The position numbers and the translations under genes were made by a program. Shown here piece after piece: positions 18,281 through 27,574 of a stretch of 64,000 nt of DNA. Each line of letters begins with the position of its first letter. Positions within the stretch are counted from its first letter, which is position 1. This DNA comes from Bradyrhizobium sp. Ce-3 (lineage in GTDB: Bacteria > Pseudomonadota > Alphaproteobacteria > Rhizobiales > Xanthobacteraceae), in contig NZ_BQUV01000008.1 in assembly GCF_022835695.1 (NCBI RefSeq), positions 248,001 to 312,000 on the forward strand, written 5' to 3'. The notes below the pieces were generated by a model. The model searched no databases and had not been told where the DNA came from. It saw only the letters and a program-made list of their open reading frames with translations.

Positions 18281-19804
18281 CTATCCCCACGCCACGTCAT
18301 GCCGCGCCAAGACCTCGCGGACCTTGGCGACCAGATCGGCCTCGGCGCAGGAGAATTGCGCCGGGCGCGTTTCGCGCCATTCCTGGTTGGAGGCGATCGC
18401 GGCCGCAGCCTTGGCGCCTTCGATCAGATCCTTGATCTGCACCTCGCCGCGCGCCTTCTCATCCGAGCCCTGGATGATCACGCAGGGCGAGTTGCGACGA
18501 TCGGCATATTTGAGCTGGTTGCCCATGTTCTTCGGATTGCCGAGATAAAGCTCGGCGCGGATGCCGGCCTGGCGCAGCTGCGCGACCATCTTCTGATAGT
18601 CGGCGACGCGATCGCGGTCGAACACGGTGACGACGACGGGGCCGAACGCGGCCTGGGTATCGAGCTGGCTGAGCATCGTTAGCGCGGCCTGCAACCGCGA
18701 GACGCCGATCGAGAAGCCGGTCGCCGGCACCGGCTCGCCGCGGAAGCGCGAGACCAGGCCGTCATAGCGGCCGCCGCCGCCGACCGAGCCGAACCGCACC
18801 GGGCGGCCCTTCTCGTCCTTGGTGTCGAGCAGCAGCTCAACTTCGTAGACCGGGCCGGTGTAATATTCGAGGCCGCGAACAACGGTCGGATCGATGCGGA
18901 TGCGATCGGCGCCGTAGCCGGACGCCGCGACCAGCTTGGCGATCTCTTCGAGTTCGCTCACGCCGGCCCGCCCGACTTCGCTCTTCGCCAGATAGGTCTC
19001 CGCCGCGGCAATGGCCTCGCGCCAATCCGCGCGCTGCTGCGTGACGGCCAGCACGATATCGGCATCCGCCGGGCTCAGCTCGGCGCCCTTGGTGAAGTCG
19101 CCCTTGCCCTCTTCGCCGCCATCCCAACGACCGGGGCCAAGCAGCTTGCGAACCTCGTCGGCGGGAAACTTGTCGAGCTTGTCGATCGCGCGCAGCACGG
19201 TGAGCCTGCGGCCTGCGTTGTCGTCGCCGCCGAGACCGATCGCCTCGAGCACACCGTCGAGCACCTTGCGGTTGTTCACCTTCACGACATAGGAGCCGCG
19301 CGGAATCCCGAGCGCTTCCATCGTGTCGGCCGCCATCATGCAGATCTCGGCGTCGGCCGCCGGCGTCGCCGAGCCAACCGTGTCGGCGTCGAACTGCATG
19401 AACTGGCGGAAGCGGCCGGGACCGGGCTTCTCGTTGCGGAAGACATAGCCGAACCGGTACGACCGGTACGGCTTCGGCAGCGCGTCGAAATTCTCAGCGA
19501 CATAGCGCGCCAGCGGCGCGGTCAGGTCGTAGCGCAGCGAGATCCACTGCTCGTCATCGTCCTGGAACGAGAACACGCCCTCGTTGGGACGGTCCTGGTC
19601 GGGCAGGAATTTGCCGAGCGCGTCGGTATATTCCATCGCCGGTGTCTCGACCGGCTCGAAGCCGTAGAGCTCATAGACGGCGCGGATCTTCTCGACCATC
19701 GCCCGCGTGGCATTGATCGCGGCCGGGCCGCGATCTTCCAGTCCGCGCGGCAGGCGCGCCTTCAGTTTCTGGGGTTTTTTGGGTTTCTCGGCCATTGGCG
19801 GCAT
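18281..19804 (-). CDS. hisS: Histidyl-tRNA synthetase
   Basis: A 507-residue class II synthetase. Motif 1 is in the N-terminal region ([16 protein letters not shown]), motif 2 includes [20 protein letters not shown], the histidine-specific loop reads [12 protein letters not shown], and motif 3 contains GFSIGVSRL. The C-terminal anticodon-binding domain starts near 415 ([11 protein letters not shown]). It is longer than the E. coli enzyme (424 aa) through an insert around 165-250, a common alphaproteobacterial form. The start could be MPPMAEKP or, three codons later, MAEKP. Confidence 0.96.
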   Translation of the reverse strand: MPPMAEKPKKPQKLKARLPRGLEDRGPAAINATRAMVEKIRAVYELYGFEPVETPAMEYTDALGKFLPDQDRPNEGVFSFQDDDEQWISLRYDLTAPLARYVAENFDALPKPYRSYRFGYVFRNEKPGPGRFRQFMQFDADTVGSATPAADAEICMMAADTMEALGIPRGSYVVKVNNRKVLDGVLEAIGLGGDDNAGRRLTVLRAIDKLDKFPADEVRKLLGPGRWDGGEEGKGDFTKGAELSPADADIVLAVTQQRADWREAIAAAETYLAKSEVGRAGVSELEEIAKLVAASGYGADRIRIDPTVVRGLEYYTGPVYEVELLLDTKDEKGRPVRFGSVGGGGRYDGLVSRFRGEPVPATGFSIGVSRLQAALTMLSQLDTQAAFGPVVVTVFDRDRVADYQKMVAQLRQAGIRAELYLGNPKNMGNQLKYADRRNSPCVIIQGSDEKARGEVQIKDLIEGAKAAAAIASNQEWRETRPAQFSCAEADLVAKVREVLARHDVAWG

Positions 19805-19867
19805 TTATCAGTGGACGCGCAAAGCGGCAACCCGCTCTGCGCCCCGCCGCGGCCAAAACGCCGGCCC

Positions 19868-20374
19868 TCAGGGCTGCTCCATCCGCGCGCGCAGGGCGTC
19901 GGCGTCGGCCTTCGGCATCGATTTCAACAGCGGCTTGATGGTCTCGCCGCCGACGATTTTGCCGTTGCGCATGAACATCCAGTCGGAGATGTCGGCCTCC
20001 TTGAATTCGACGAGGTCGCCGGCCCGCTTGCCCGGCAAGTCGCGCGGCTGGTTGGCGAACCGGCCCGAATAACTGCCATTGGGTAGCTTCTTCACTTCGC
20101 GCAGCCAGATGTGCTCGCCCTCGTTGCGATGGGTCGGAAAGCGGACCTTGAGCGAGTGCTGGGTCTCCGAGGGCTTCGGCGCCTCGTAGGAGGCCCAGAA
20201 CGCCGAAAGGGTCTCGCGCGCATGGCCGATGGCGGCGTTCATCTCCGGGTCGGCGGTGCGGACATCGATCACCGGCGAGCGGTCCTCGGCGCGGGCGGTG
20301 TTGGTTCCGGCGAGCGCACATGCAGCCGCGATCAGCACGGCACAGGTCAGACGAGCTACGGGAGTTTTGGTCAT
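19868..20374 (-). CDS. Exported DUF2314 domain protein
   Basis: A 168-residue protein. The N-terminus (MTKTPVARLTCAVLIAAACALAG, then ARAED) is a Sec signal peptide. The mature part matches DUF2314/YegJ, with FWASYEAP, SGRFANQP and the C-terminal SDWMFMRNGKIVGGETIKPL motif. The function of the domain is unknown. An earlier in-frame start at 20446 would place the signal peptide internally and is rejected. It lies 60 bp upstream of hisS on the same strand. Confidence 0.8.
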   Translation of the reverse strand: MTKTPVARLTCAVLIAAACALAGTNTARAEDRSPVIDVRTADPEMNAAIGHARETLSAFWASYEAPKPSETQHSLKVRFPTHRNEGEHIWLREVKKLPNGSYSGRFANQPRDLPGKRAGDLVEFKEADISDWMFMRNGKIVGGETIKPLLKSMPKADADALRARMEQP

Positions 20375-20523
20375 GTCATCACGCAAATGGGGGATTGTTG
20401 GAAGCGGAGGCGAGACTTTGTCGCGCGCTCGCGGCAGGCCGTTCATGCGATGACGGCCGACAACACGGAAAAATGACGACCGAGGCGAAGCGTCTGCGTG
20501 CTTGCTGGAGTTCCAAAGCGAAA

Positions 20524-20553
20524 GCGCCTCTTCCTTTGCAAAGGAAGAGGCGC
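20524..20553 (-). terminator. Terminator of ilvE
   Basis: A perfect 30-bp palindrome with arms GCGCCTCTTCCTTT / AAAGGAAGAGGCGC, 34 bases beyond the ilvE stop. On the minus strand it is followed by TTTCGCTTT, giving a reasonable intrinsic terminator. Confidence 0.75.
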
Positions 20554-20586
20554 CAAATCGAAGTCAGCAGTGGAACCGCTTGCGCG

Positions 20587-21666
20587 TCAGGCGACGTTTC
20601 GGATCCAGTTATGCGGGTCGTTGGTGCGACCATACTGGATGTCGACCAGCTGCTTGCGCAGCCCCATCGCGACCGGGCCGGCGACGCCGCCGCTGATCTG
20701 GAAGTCGCCGCTCGCCGAGCACACCTTGCCGATCGGCGAGATCACGGCCGCGGTGCCGCAGGCGAACGCCTCCTTCAGCTTGCCGCTGGCGGCGTCAGTG
20801 CGCCATTGCTGGATCGTGTAGGGCTCCTCGCGCACGCGCGTGCCAGCATCCTTGGCAAGCGCGATGATCGAGTCGCGGGTGATGCCGGGCAGGATGGTGC
20901 CGAGCGGAGGCGTCGAGAGCGAGCCGTCTTCGAACGCGAAGAAGATGTTCATGCCGCCAAGCTCCTCGATGTAGCGGCGCTCGACCGCATCGAGGAACAC
21001 GACCTGGTCGCAGCCGCGCTCGATCGCCTCGGCCTGCGCACGCAGGCTCGCGGCATAATTGCCGCCGCACTTGACGCCACCGGTGCCGCCGATCGCGGCG
21101 CGGGTGTAATTCTCCGACACCCAGATCGACACCGGCGCAGGGCCGCCCTTGAAATAGGAGCCGACCGGCGAGGCGATCACCGAGAAGATGTATTCGGCCG
21201 ACGGCTTGACGCCGAGGAAGATCTCGCTCGCGATCATGAAGGGCCGCAGATACAGGCTGCCCTCGCCGCCCGGGATCCAGGCGCGATCGATCCGCACCAG
21301 TTGCTCGACCGCCTCGATGAACACTTCGTCGGGCAGCGGCGCCATCGCCATGCGCTCGGCCGAATCGCGGAAGCGGCGCGCATTGGCGTCGGGGCGGAAC
21401 AGGTTCACGCCGCCATCGTCACGCTTGTAGGCCTTGAGACCTTCGAAAATTTCCTGGGCGTAGTGCAGCACCGCGCCGGCCGGATCGAGCGGAAAATTGG
21501 CGCGGGCCTCGACACGGGCGCTGTGCCAGCCCTTGCCCTGGCTGTAGCGCACGATCGCCATGTGATCGGTAAAGACACGGCCGAAGCCCGGGTCCACGAG
21601 CTTCGCCGCGCGATCCTTGTCGGATGTCGCATTCGGCGAAGGCTGGATGTCGAATTTCAAAGTCAT
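20587..21666 (-). CDS. ilvE: Branched-chain amino acid aminotransferase
   Basis: A 359-residue PLP enzyme interconverting Leu/Ile/Val and their 2-oxo acids. The PLP-lysine lies in GGVKCGGNYAAS, with the fold IV signatures EIFEGLKAY, LYLRPFMIASE and EELGGMNIFF, and a TAAVISPIG phosphate-binding loop. The start at 21666 (MTLKFDIQPSPNA) is typical for the long, eukaryote-like branch of the family; the open frame runs further upstream to 21984 without homology. It is divergent from a MarR gene. Confidence 0.95.
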   Translation of the reverse strand: MTLKFDIQPSPNATSDKDRAAKLVDPGFGRVFTDHMAIVRYSQGKGWHSARVEARANFPLDPAGAVLHYAQEIFEGLKAYKRDDGGVNLFRPDANARRFRDSAERMAMAPLPDEVFIEAVEQLVRIDRAWIPGGEGSLYLRPFMIASEIFLGVKPSAEYIFSVIASPVGSYFKGGPAPVSIWVSENYTRAAIGGTGGVKCGGNYAASLRAQAEAIERGCDQVVFLDAVERRYIEELGGMNIFFAFEDGSLSTPPLGTILPGITRDSIIALAKDAGTRVREEPYTIQQWRTDAASGKLKEAFACGTAAVISPIGKVCSASGDFQISGGVAGPVAMGLRKQLVDIQYGRTNDPHNWIRNVA

Positions 21667-21995
21667 TGTTCTTGCTTTCCGCTGTCGGAACCGGCGCCAT
21701 ATCGGGCGCCGGCCTGTTTCCCCGGAGCCATCAGGCTCGGCTGGCCCGGACCTCACCACAGCCGGCAACCCGGCCGGTTTCCATCGCCAACATGCCGTTG
21801 AGACATGCTTTTGCGGAGTGCTGAAGTCCAGTATGTTTGCCGAAATGCCGCTCGACAATCGCACGGTAGTCCAATTTGCGGCCCAAACCGCCTCACAGGC
21901 TCTTTCAGGCCGATTCAAACGCTGTCGAGGACAAAACGACCTAATGTTTCGTCGTGACAGGCAGTTTTGTAACATTGAACCCAAGATACGTCAAT
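21667..21995. promoter_or_regulatory. Divergent promoter region of ilvE and the marR-type operon
   Basis: A 329-bp region with no supported gene. Next to the MarR start is an 11-bp dyad, GTCA-ATA-TGAC (21990-22000), that overlaps the ATG at 21996 and could be an autoregulatory operator. A GC-rich inverted repeat (GGCGCC...GGGCGCCGG, about 21692-21712) lies in the ilvE leader. I see no leader peptide rich in branched-chain residues that would suggest attenuation. Confidence 0.5.
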
Positions 21996-22544
21996 ATGAC
22001 TGACATAAATTTCTCAGGCATGGCTGCCAAGCCCGATTCGCAGGGAGATGACCACGCTCCCGCGGCGGGCGCACGCGACCTACGCTGGGACATCATTGAA
22101 CTCTTGTTCTTCGCCTACCGCGACTTTGTCGGTGACGCCGACCAGGAGCTGGAGGCGTTCGGTTTCGGCCGCGCGCACCACCGCGTCATCCATTTCGTCA
22201 CCCGCTATCCCGGCCTGAAGGTCGCCGACCTGCTCGACGTCCTGCGCATCACCAAGCAGTCGCTCGGGCGCGTGCTCAAGCAGCTGCTCGACGAAGGCTA
22301 CATCGTGCAGAAGACCGGCAACAACGACCGCCGGCAGCGCCTGCTCTACGCCACGCCGAAGGGCGAGGCGCTGGTCGCCAAGCTCGCAGGGCTGCAGACC
22401 GATCGCATCAACCGCGCGATCGCCGGCATCGATCCGGCCGGGGTCGAGACGGTCCGCCAGTTCCTCCGCGCGATGATCGACCGCGACGATCCCGACAAGG
22501 TGCTCGAAGCGATCTTCGGCGGTGGCCGAAAAACAAGGGAGTGA
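21996..22544 (+). CDS. MarR-family transcriptional regulator
   Basis: A 182-residue winged-helix regulator. The recognition region is LKVADLLDVLRITKQSLGRVLKQLLDEGYI, followed by the wing NNDRRQRLLYATPKG and a C-terminal dimerisation helix. The start is uncertain: ATG at 21996 or at 22020 (MAAKPDSQ). Its stop overlaps the GTG start of the response regulator gene by four bases, which couples a MarR regulator with a two-component system. No ligand can be inferred. Confidence 0.88.
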   Translation: MTDINFSGMAAKPDSQGDDHAPAAGARDLRWDIIELLFFAYRDFVGDADQELEAFGFGRAHHRVIHFVTRYPGLKVADLLDVLRITKQSLGRVLKQLLDEGYIVQKTGNNDRRQRLLYATPKGEALVAKLAGLQTDRINRAIAGIDPAGVETVRQFLRAMIDRDDPDKVLEAIFGGGRKTRE

Positions 22545-23269
22545 ACCTGGTGCAGGCTGCAACCATGATGCGGGCGCCGGTCGAGCCGGCCGATGACGCG
22601 CCGCATCTTCTGCTGGTCGACGACGACCGGCGCATTCGCGACCTGTTGTCGCGCTTTCTCTCCGGCGAGGGCTACCGGGTCACGACGGCCATGAGCGCCA
22701 CCGACGCGCGCGCCAAGCTGCTCGGGCTGCATTTCGACCTGCTCATCCTCGACGTGATGATGCCCGGCGAGAACGGCTTCGATCTCGCGCGCTTCATCCG
22801 CAGCTCCTCGACCGTGCCGATCATCATGCTGACCGCGCGCCACGAGGCGGAAGCCCGCATCGAGGGCCTGCAGATCGGCGCCGACGATTATGTGGCAAAA
22901 CCGTTCGAGCCGCGCGAGCTCGTGCTGCGCATCGGCAATATCCTCAAGCGCACCGCGCCGCCGCAGGTCGTGACCGTCGAGCAGATCGCGTTCGGCCCCT
23001 ACATCTTCCACATCGAGCGCAGCGAGCTGCGCCAGGGCGAGGAGATCATCCATCTCACCGACCGCGAGCGCGAGATGCTGCGGATCCTCGCGAGCGCCCC
23101 CGGCGAGACCGTGCCGCGCGCCGAGCTGACCTCTGGCGGCACCGTCAACGAGCGCGCGGTCGACGTCCAGATCAACCGGCTGCGCCGCAAGATCGAGCAC
23201 GATCCCGCCAATCCGCTGTTCCTGCAGGCGGTGCGCGGCATCGGCTATCGCCTGGTGGCTTCGCCATAG
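22541..23269 (+). CDS. OmpR-family response regulator
   Basis: A 242-residue protein with receiver domain (acidic pair VDDD near 26-30, phospho-acceptor Asp71 in LILDVMMPGENG, Lys in YVAKPFEPREL) and an OmpR winged helix (TDREREMLRIL, RAVDVQINRLRRKIE, GIGYRLV). The GTG start at 22541 overlaps the MarR stop. It is paired with the histidine kinase gene that begins 8 bp downstream. The output genes are unknown; the divergent ilvE and the nearby TonB receptor are candidates only by position. Confidence 0.94.
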   Translation: MNLVQAATMMRAPVEPADDAPHLLLVDDDRRIRDLLSRFLSGEGYRVTTAMSATDARAKLLGLHFDLLILDVMMPGENGFDLARFIRSSSTVPIIMLTARHEAEARIEGLQIGADDYVAKPFEPRELVLRIGNILKRTAPPQVVTVEQIAFGPYIFHIERSELRQGEEIIHLTDREREMLRILASAPGETVPRAELTSGGTVNERAVDVQINRLRRKIEHDPANPLFLQAVRGIGYRLVASP

Positions 23270-23276
23270 ACATCGC

Positions 23277-24662
23277 ATGAGCACGCTCGACTCCGGCCTT
23301 ACCCTGATCAAGAACGCCTCGCAGCGCGTCTCGAAGGCGAACGGCTGGATGGGCAACGCGTTCAAGAGCTGGATGCCGACCGGCCTCTATGCCCGCGCGC
23401 TACTGATCATGATCGTGCCGATGGTGATCCTGCAGACCGTGGTGGCGTTCGTGTTCATGGAGCGGCACTGGAACACGGTGACGCGGCGCCTGTCGGCCGC
23501 GGTGGTGTCCGACATCGCCGCGCTGATCGACGTCTACAAGAATTATCCGCAGGACAAGGACCGCGCGCAGCTACGCCACATCGCCCAGAAGCTGCAGCTC
23601 GTGGTCGATTTCCTTCCTGCCGGAGACATGCCGCCGCCGGGACCGAAGCCGTTCTTCTCGCTGCTCGACCAGACGCTGTCGGTCCAGCTCGGCCGCCAGA
23701 TCAGCCGTCCGTTCTGGATCGACACCGTCGGCAAGTCCAATTTGGTCGAGATCCGCGTGCAGCTCGACGATTCCGTGATGCGAATCTTCGCCCAGCGCAG
23801 CGCGGCCTACGCCTCCAATTCGGAGATCTTCATCTTCTGGATGGTCGGCACCTCGTCGATCCTGCTGATCGTCGCGGTGCTGTTCCTGCGCAATCAGATC
23901 AAGCCGATCCTCAGACTGGCCGATGCCGCCGAAAGTTTCGGCAAGGGCCGCGAGGCGCCGAACTTCCGGCCGCGCGGTGCGCGCGAGGTGCGGCGCGCGG
24001 CGCAGGCCTTCATCGAGATGAAGGCGCGCGTCGAGCGCTCGATCGAGCAGCGCACCGCGATGCTCGCCGGCGTGTCGCACGACCTGCGCACCATCCTGAC
24101 CCGCTTCAAGCTCGAGCTGGCTTTGATCGGCGAAGGCCCGGAGATCGACGCGATGCGCAAGGACGTCGACGAGATGTCGATGATGCTGGAGGATTACCTG
24201 GCGTTCGCGCGCGGCGATTCCGGCGAGGTCGCGCAGCCGACCGACATGGCGATGGCGCTGGAGGAACTGCGCAGCGACGCCGAGCGCCACGGCCACACCG
24301 CGACCGTCGCGTTCCACGGCCTGCCGGTCGTCACGGTGAAGCCGGCCTCGTTCAAGCGCTGCCTCGGCAACCTCGTCTCCAACGCGGCGCGCCACGCCAA
24401 CACGATCTCGATCACCGGCCAGCGCGACCACCGCTATCTCAACATCACGGTCGACGACGACGGGCCCGGCATTCCCGCCGCGATGCGCGAGGAAGTGTTC
24501 AAGCCGTTCCTGCGGCTCGACGATGCCCGCAACCAGGACGAGGGCGGCAGCGGGCTCGGGCTTGCGATCGCCCGCGACATCGCCCGCTCGCATGGCGGCG
24601 ACATCATGCTCAGCGAAAGCCCGATGGGCGGCCTGCGGGCCGTGGTGCGGGTGCCGGTGTAA
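23277..24662 (+). CDS. EnvZ-like sensor histidine kinase
   Basis: A 461-residue inner-membrane kinase. TM1 is at about 39-60 and the periplasmic segment, with EnvZ-like FMERHWNTVTRRLS, at about 61-180. TM2 is at about 184-204, then a HAMP domain, and HisKA with His268 in GVSHDLRT. The ATPase domain has N-box GNLVSNAARHA, G1 DDDGPGIP and G2 GGSGLGLAIA. It should phosphorylate the response regulator encoded just upstream. The sensed signal is unknown; E. coli EnvZ senses osmolarity and acid. Confidence 0.94.
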   Translation: MSTLDSGLTLIKNASQRVSKANGWMGNAFKSWMPTGLYARALLIMIVPMVILQTVVAFVFMERHWNTVTRRLSAAVVSDIAALIDVYKNYPQDKDRAQLRHIAQKLQLVVDFLPAGDMPPPGPKPFFSLLDQTLSVQLGRQISRPFWIDTVGKSNLVEIRVQLDDSVMRIFAQRSAAYASNSEIFIFWMVGTSSILLIVAVLFLRNQIKPILRLADAAESFGKGREAPNFRPRGAREVRRAAQAFIEMKARVERSIEQRTAMLAGVSHDLRTILTRFKLELALIGEGPEIDAMRKDVDEMSMMLEDYLAFARGDSGEVAQPTDMAMALEELRSDAERHGHTATVAFHGLPVVTVKPASFKRCLGNLVSNAARHANTISITGQRDHRYLNITVDDDGPGIPAAMREEVFKPFLRLDDARNQDEGGSGLGLAIARDIARSHGGDIMLSESPMGGLRAVVRVPV

Positions 24663-24666
24663 CACA

Positions 24667-24730
24667 GCGTTTTCGAGCGAAGTGGACCCCGGTTCGCGTG
24701 AAGAAGACGCGTCCGAACAACAATCTTGAA
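24667..24730. repeat. GCGTTTTCGAGCGAAGTGGA repeat, copy 1
   Basis: The 44-bp unit GCGTTTTCGAGCGAAGTGGA...GGTTCGCGTGAAGAAGACGC begins 4 bases after the kinase stop codon. Its ends are complementary (GCGTTTTC / GAAGAAGACGC). A nearly identical unit lies at 50551, also directly after a stop codon. It is a dispersed element well known by eye in Bradyrhizobium genomes. Confidence 0.85.
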
Positions 24731-27037
24731 CTACCAGCGATAGGACAAGGTGCCGATGACCTGACGCCGTTCGCCGGCATAGCAGTAGCCGGACTGGCAG
24801 GTCTGGAAATGCGTGTCGAACAAATTGGTCGCGTTCAGACGCGCGCTGGCACCGAGCAAGCGCCGGTCGAGCTTGCCGAGATCGTAGTCGATCACGGCGT
24901 CGAACAACGTCGTCGCGGCATTCTGGAACGTGTTCTGGTCGTTGCCGAAGTTGGTTCCGATGTAGCGAACGCCGAGGCCGAGTCCGAGCCCTTCGGGGGC
25001 GCCGGACTGGAACGTGTACTTGCCGAACGCGGCGAATGAATTTCTCGGAATGCCCGAGAGCTCATTGCCGGTCGTGTCGGGATTGCCCTGGGTGATCACG
25101 ACGTTGAGATGGGTGTAGGCGGCGGTGAGATCAAAGCCCTGCTTGAGCGCGAGCTTCGCCTCGAGCTCCACGCCCTTGGATTCGACCTGCCCGGTTGCGG
25201 CCTGGAACGCCATGTTGCCGGGATCGGTGCGCAGCACATTGTCTTGCGTGATATCGAACACCGCGGCGGTCAGCAGAACCGGCAGCTGCGGCATCTGGTA
25301 CTTGATGCCGATTTCCTTCTGCTCGCCGGTGGTCGGCTTGAACGGCGATCCCGACGCGTCGACGCCGACCTGCGGGGCGAATGAAGTCGCGTAACTGATA
25401 TAGGGCGCGATGCCGCTGTCGAAGACGTAAGCGAGGCCCGCACGGCCGGTGAAGGCGGTCGCCTTTTGCGTCGACGGCACGCCGTCGAGACCCGCCGTCG
25501 TCGTCTGCGATACCCAGCTCTGGCGGCCGTTCAGCGTCAGGACGAACCCGCCGAGCTTGGCCTGCTCCTGCGCGTAGACGCCGACCTCGTCGGTCGACTG
25601 CTTGTTGTAGATCGAGAACGCCGGCGTCGCGATCGCCTGGGCGCCGTAGTTCATGGTCAGGAGATTGAGATCCGGCGCCGGTCCGTAACCGATCTTGTCG
25701 TTATAGGTGGAGTGGCCGTAGTCGACGCCGAACAGCGCCGTGTTCTTGATCGCGCCGAGCATGAACTTGGCCTCGGCCTGGTTGTCGAGCGTCACGGTGT
25801 TGAAGCTGTCCAGGATCCGCCAGGCCGACCGCGATGCGAGATTGCTGCTGCTGTCGATCGAATCGACCTGGGTGTATCTCGCGTCGACGTCCACCTGGTA
25901 GAAGCGGAAGTTCTGCCGCACCGTCCAGACGTCGTCGACATTGTGCTCGAAGGCGTAACCGATGCGGTACTGCTTCTGATCCATCGCGCTGAACGCCGGA
26001 TCGTTCGAGTAGATGTTGGTCAACTGTCCGTCAGGCGTACGGAAATTTCCGATACTCGCGGCGGTCCGGCTCTTTTGATATTCGCTGAGGATGGTCAAGG
26101 ACGTGTCGGCATCCGGCCGCCAGGTCAGCGCCGGCGCGATGTAGGTTCGATCGTCGTCATTGCCGGGATACCAGGTCTTTGCCTCACGCAGCAGACCGGT
26201 CAGCCGGTAGTACAACTGATCGCTGCCGGGCACCGGGCCGCCGACATCGAAGCTGCCCTGGTAACGGTCGTAGGTGCCGCCCTGCAGCTGCACCTCGCCG
26301 AACGGCGTCAACGGCGGCCGCTTGGTGGTGACGTCCACGATGCCTCCTGGCGAGCCAAGCCCATAGAGACCCGAGGCCGGCCCGCGCAGGATCGACACGC
26401 TGTCGAGGCCGTAGGGCTCGATCTTGGGAATGGCGAAGTTGCCGCCGCCCTGGCGCAGGCCGTCGCGATAGATCCCGGTATAGGTCGCATCGAAACCACG
26501 GATGTAGAAACTATCGAACCGGGGATCGTAGCCGAACGCCGTGGTCGTCACGCCGGGCGTGTAGCTGACCGCATCCTTGAGCGTCTGAACATTGCGATCC
26601 CTGAGCTCCTTTTGCGTGACGACCGAAAGCGACTGCGGCGTCTCGATCAGCGCCGTGTTGGTCTTGGTGCCGGCGGTGCTGCCGGTCGCGACGTAGCCGG
26701 TCGTCACACCGGTCGCGCCCGTTGCGCCTTGCGATCGCGGCGCCGGGCTCGGTGCGGGTACCGCAGCAGCACGGCGCCGGCTCGCTGCGACCGCGCGCGA
26801 AGACCTGGTGTTCTGACTGGAGGTGGCGGCATTGCGCTTCTTTGCGGCACCGGGTTGATCCACCGTCACGGCAGGAAGCACGCTGACATTGTTCTGCGAT
26901 GCGCTGGTTTGCGCTTGTGCGCCGGCGACGCCTGCACCGACCGGCACCAGCATCACCGAACCGAGAAACGCTGCATTGATCGCAGCCGTTGATCCAGGCA
27001 AGCCGCGCCTGCTCCGATACGAAGCCATTCCCACCAA
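24731..27037 (-). CDS. TonB-dependent siderophore receptor
   Basis: A 768-residue outer-membrane receptor of the FhuA/FoxA/FpvA class. After the signal region (about 1-45) come an Ala/Ser-rich linker, the plug domain (about 115-260: ETPQSLSVVTQKELRDRNVQ; FYIRGFDAT; SILRGPASGLYGLGSPGGIV) and a 22-strand barrel ending in GTLSYRW with the terminal aromatic residue. Hydroxamate siderophores such as ferrichrome or ferrioxamine are the usual ligands of this class, but ligand cannot be read from sequence. No TonB, ExbBD or Fe-ABC genes adjoin it. It should be iron-repressed; I could not identify a convincing Irr or RirA site. Confidence 0.93.
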   Translation of the reverse strand: MVGMASYRSRRGLPGSTAAINAAFLGSVMLVPVGAGVAGAQAQTSASQNNVSVLPAVTVDQPGAAKKRNAATSSQNTRSSRAVAASRRRAAAVPAPSPAPRSQGATGATGVTTGYVATGSTAGTKTNTALIETPQSLSVVTQKELRDRNVQTLKDAVSYTPGVTTTAFGYDPRFDSFYIRGFDATYTGIYRDGLRQGGGNFAIPKIEPYGLDSVSILRGPASGLYGLGSPGGIVDVTTKRPPLTPFGEVQLQGGTYDRYQGSFDVGGPVPGSDQLYYRLTGLLREAKTWYPGNDDDRTYIAPALTWRPDADTSLTILSEYQKSRTAASIGNFRTPDGQLTNIYSNDPAFSAMDQKQYRIGYAFEHNVDDVWTVRQNFRFYQVDVDARYTQVDSIDSSSNLASRSAWRILDSFNTVTLDNQAEAKFMLGAIKNTALFGVDYGHSTYNDKIGYGPAPDLNLLTMNYGAQAIATPAFSIYNKQSTDEVGVYAQEQAKLGGFVLTLNGRQSWVSQTTTAGLDGVPSTQKATAFTGRAGLAYVFDSGIAPYISYATSFAPQVGVDASGSPFKPTTGEQKEIGIKYQMPQLPVLLTAAVFDITQDNVLRTDPGNMAFQAATGQVESKGVELEAKLALKQGFDLTAAYTHLNVVITQGNPDTTGNELSGIPRNSFAAFGKYTFQSGAPEGLGLGLGVRYIGTNFGNDQNTFQNAATTLFDAVIDYDLGKLDRRLLGASARLNATNLFDTHFQTCQSGYCYAGERRQVIGTLSYRW

Positions 27038-27574
27038 ACAAATCCCCAGACGCCCAGAGCAATCTCGATCGCACCGCGCGTTCGTCGTGAAGCGGGCATC
27101 GATTGCGGCGGACTTCTATCGGCGGGATGATCGAAATTCCACACGCACAAAATAGAATTGCTTGAAGCGCACACGGAGCGAAACACTGGAATGATTCAAG
27201 ATGTGCGCATTTGAGCGATTCAAGAATGACATGTTGTCGCAGCAAACTTGCAGCACAGCGAATGCGACGCGCGTCCTCGCTCTCTCGAATTGCTCGAACG
27301 CGAACAACGCTGCGATCATGCAACGATGTTGGTATCGTCCGGTCATGCGCAGCGTTGCGCGCGGCCGGCGCGTGACGTCTCGCACGATATCCAGTTTGCT
27401 TTGAAGGATGAGCGGCCGGTGGCAGCGATGCTGCGAGACGCGCGCTTTGTACGTTCCTCGGCGTCGTGCACCCGAGCGACCGATGATCCCGGAAACAAGA
27501 TGGCCGGGACAAGCCCGGCCATCACGGAGAAAGCATCAGCTAGATATGCGGCCGCGACGGAATCCGCTGCGCGC
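27038..27574. other. Long non-coding region upstream of the siderophore receptor
   Basis: 537 bases without a supported gene. It is less GC-rich than its surroundings near 27100-27340 and must contain the receptor promoter (minus strand). GATTCAAGA occurs twice as a direct repeat (27193-27201 and 27217-27225), a 24-bp period that would put both on one DNA face. The opposite end (about 27480-27530) has GGCCGGGACAAGCCCGGCC, a hairpin that could end the DUF3617 transcript. Confidence 0.5.
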
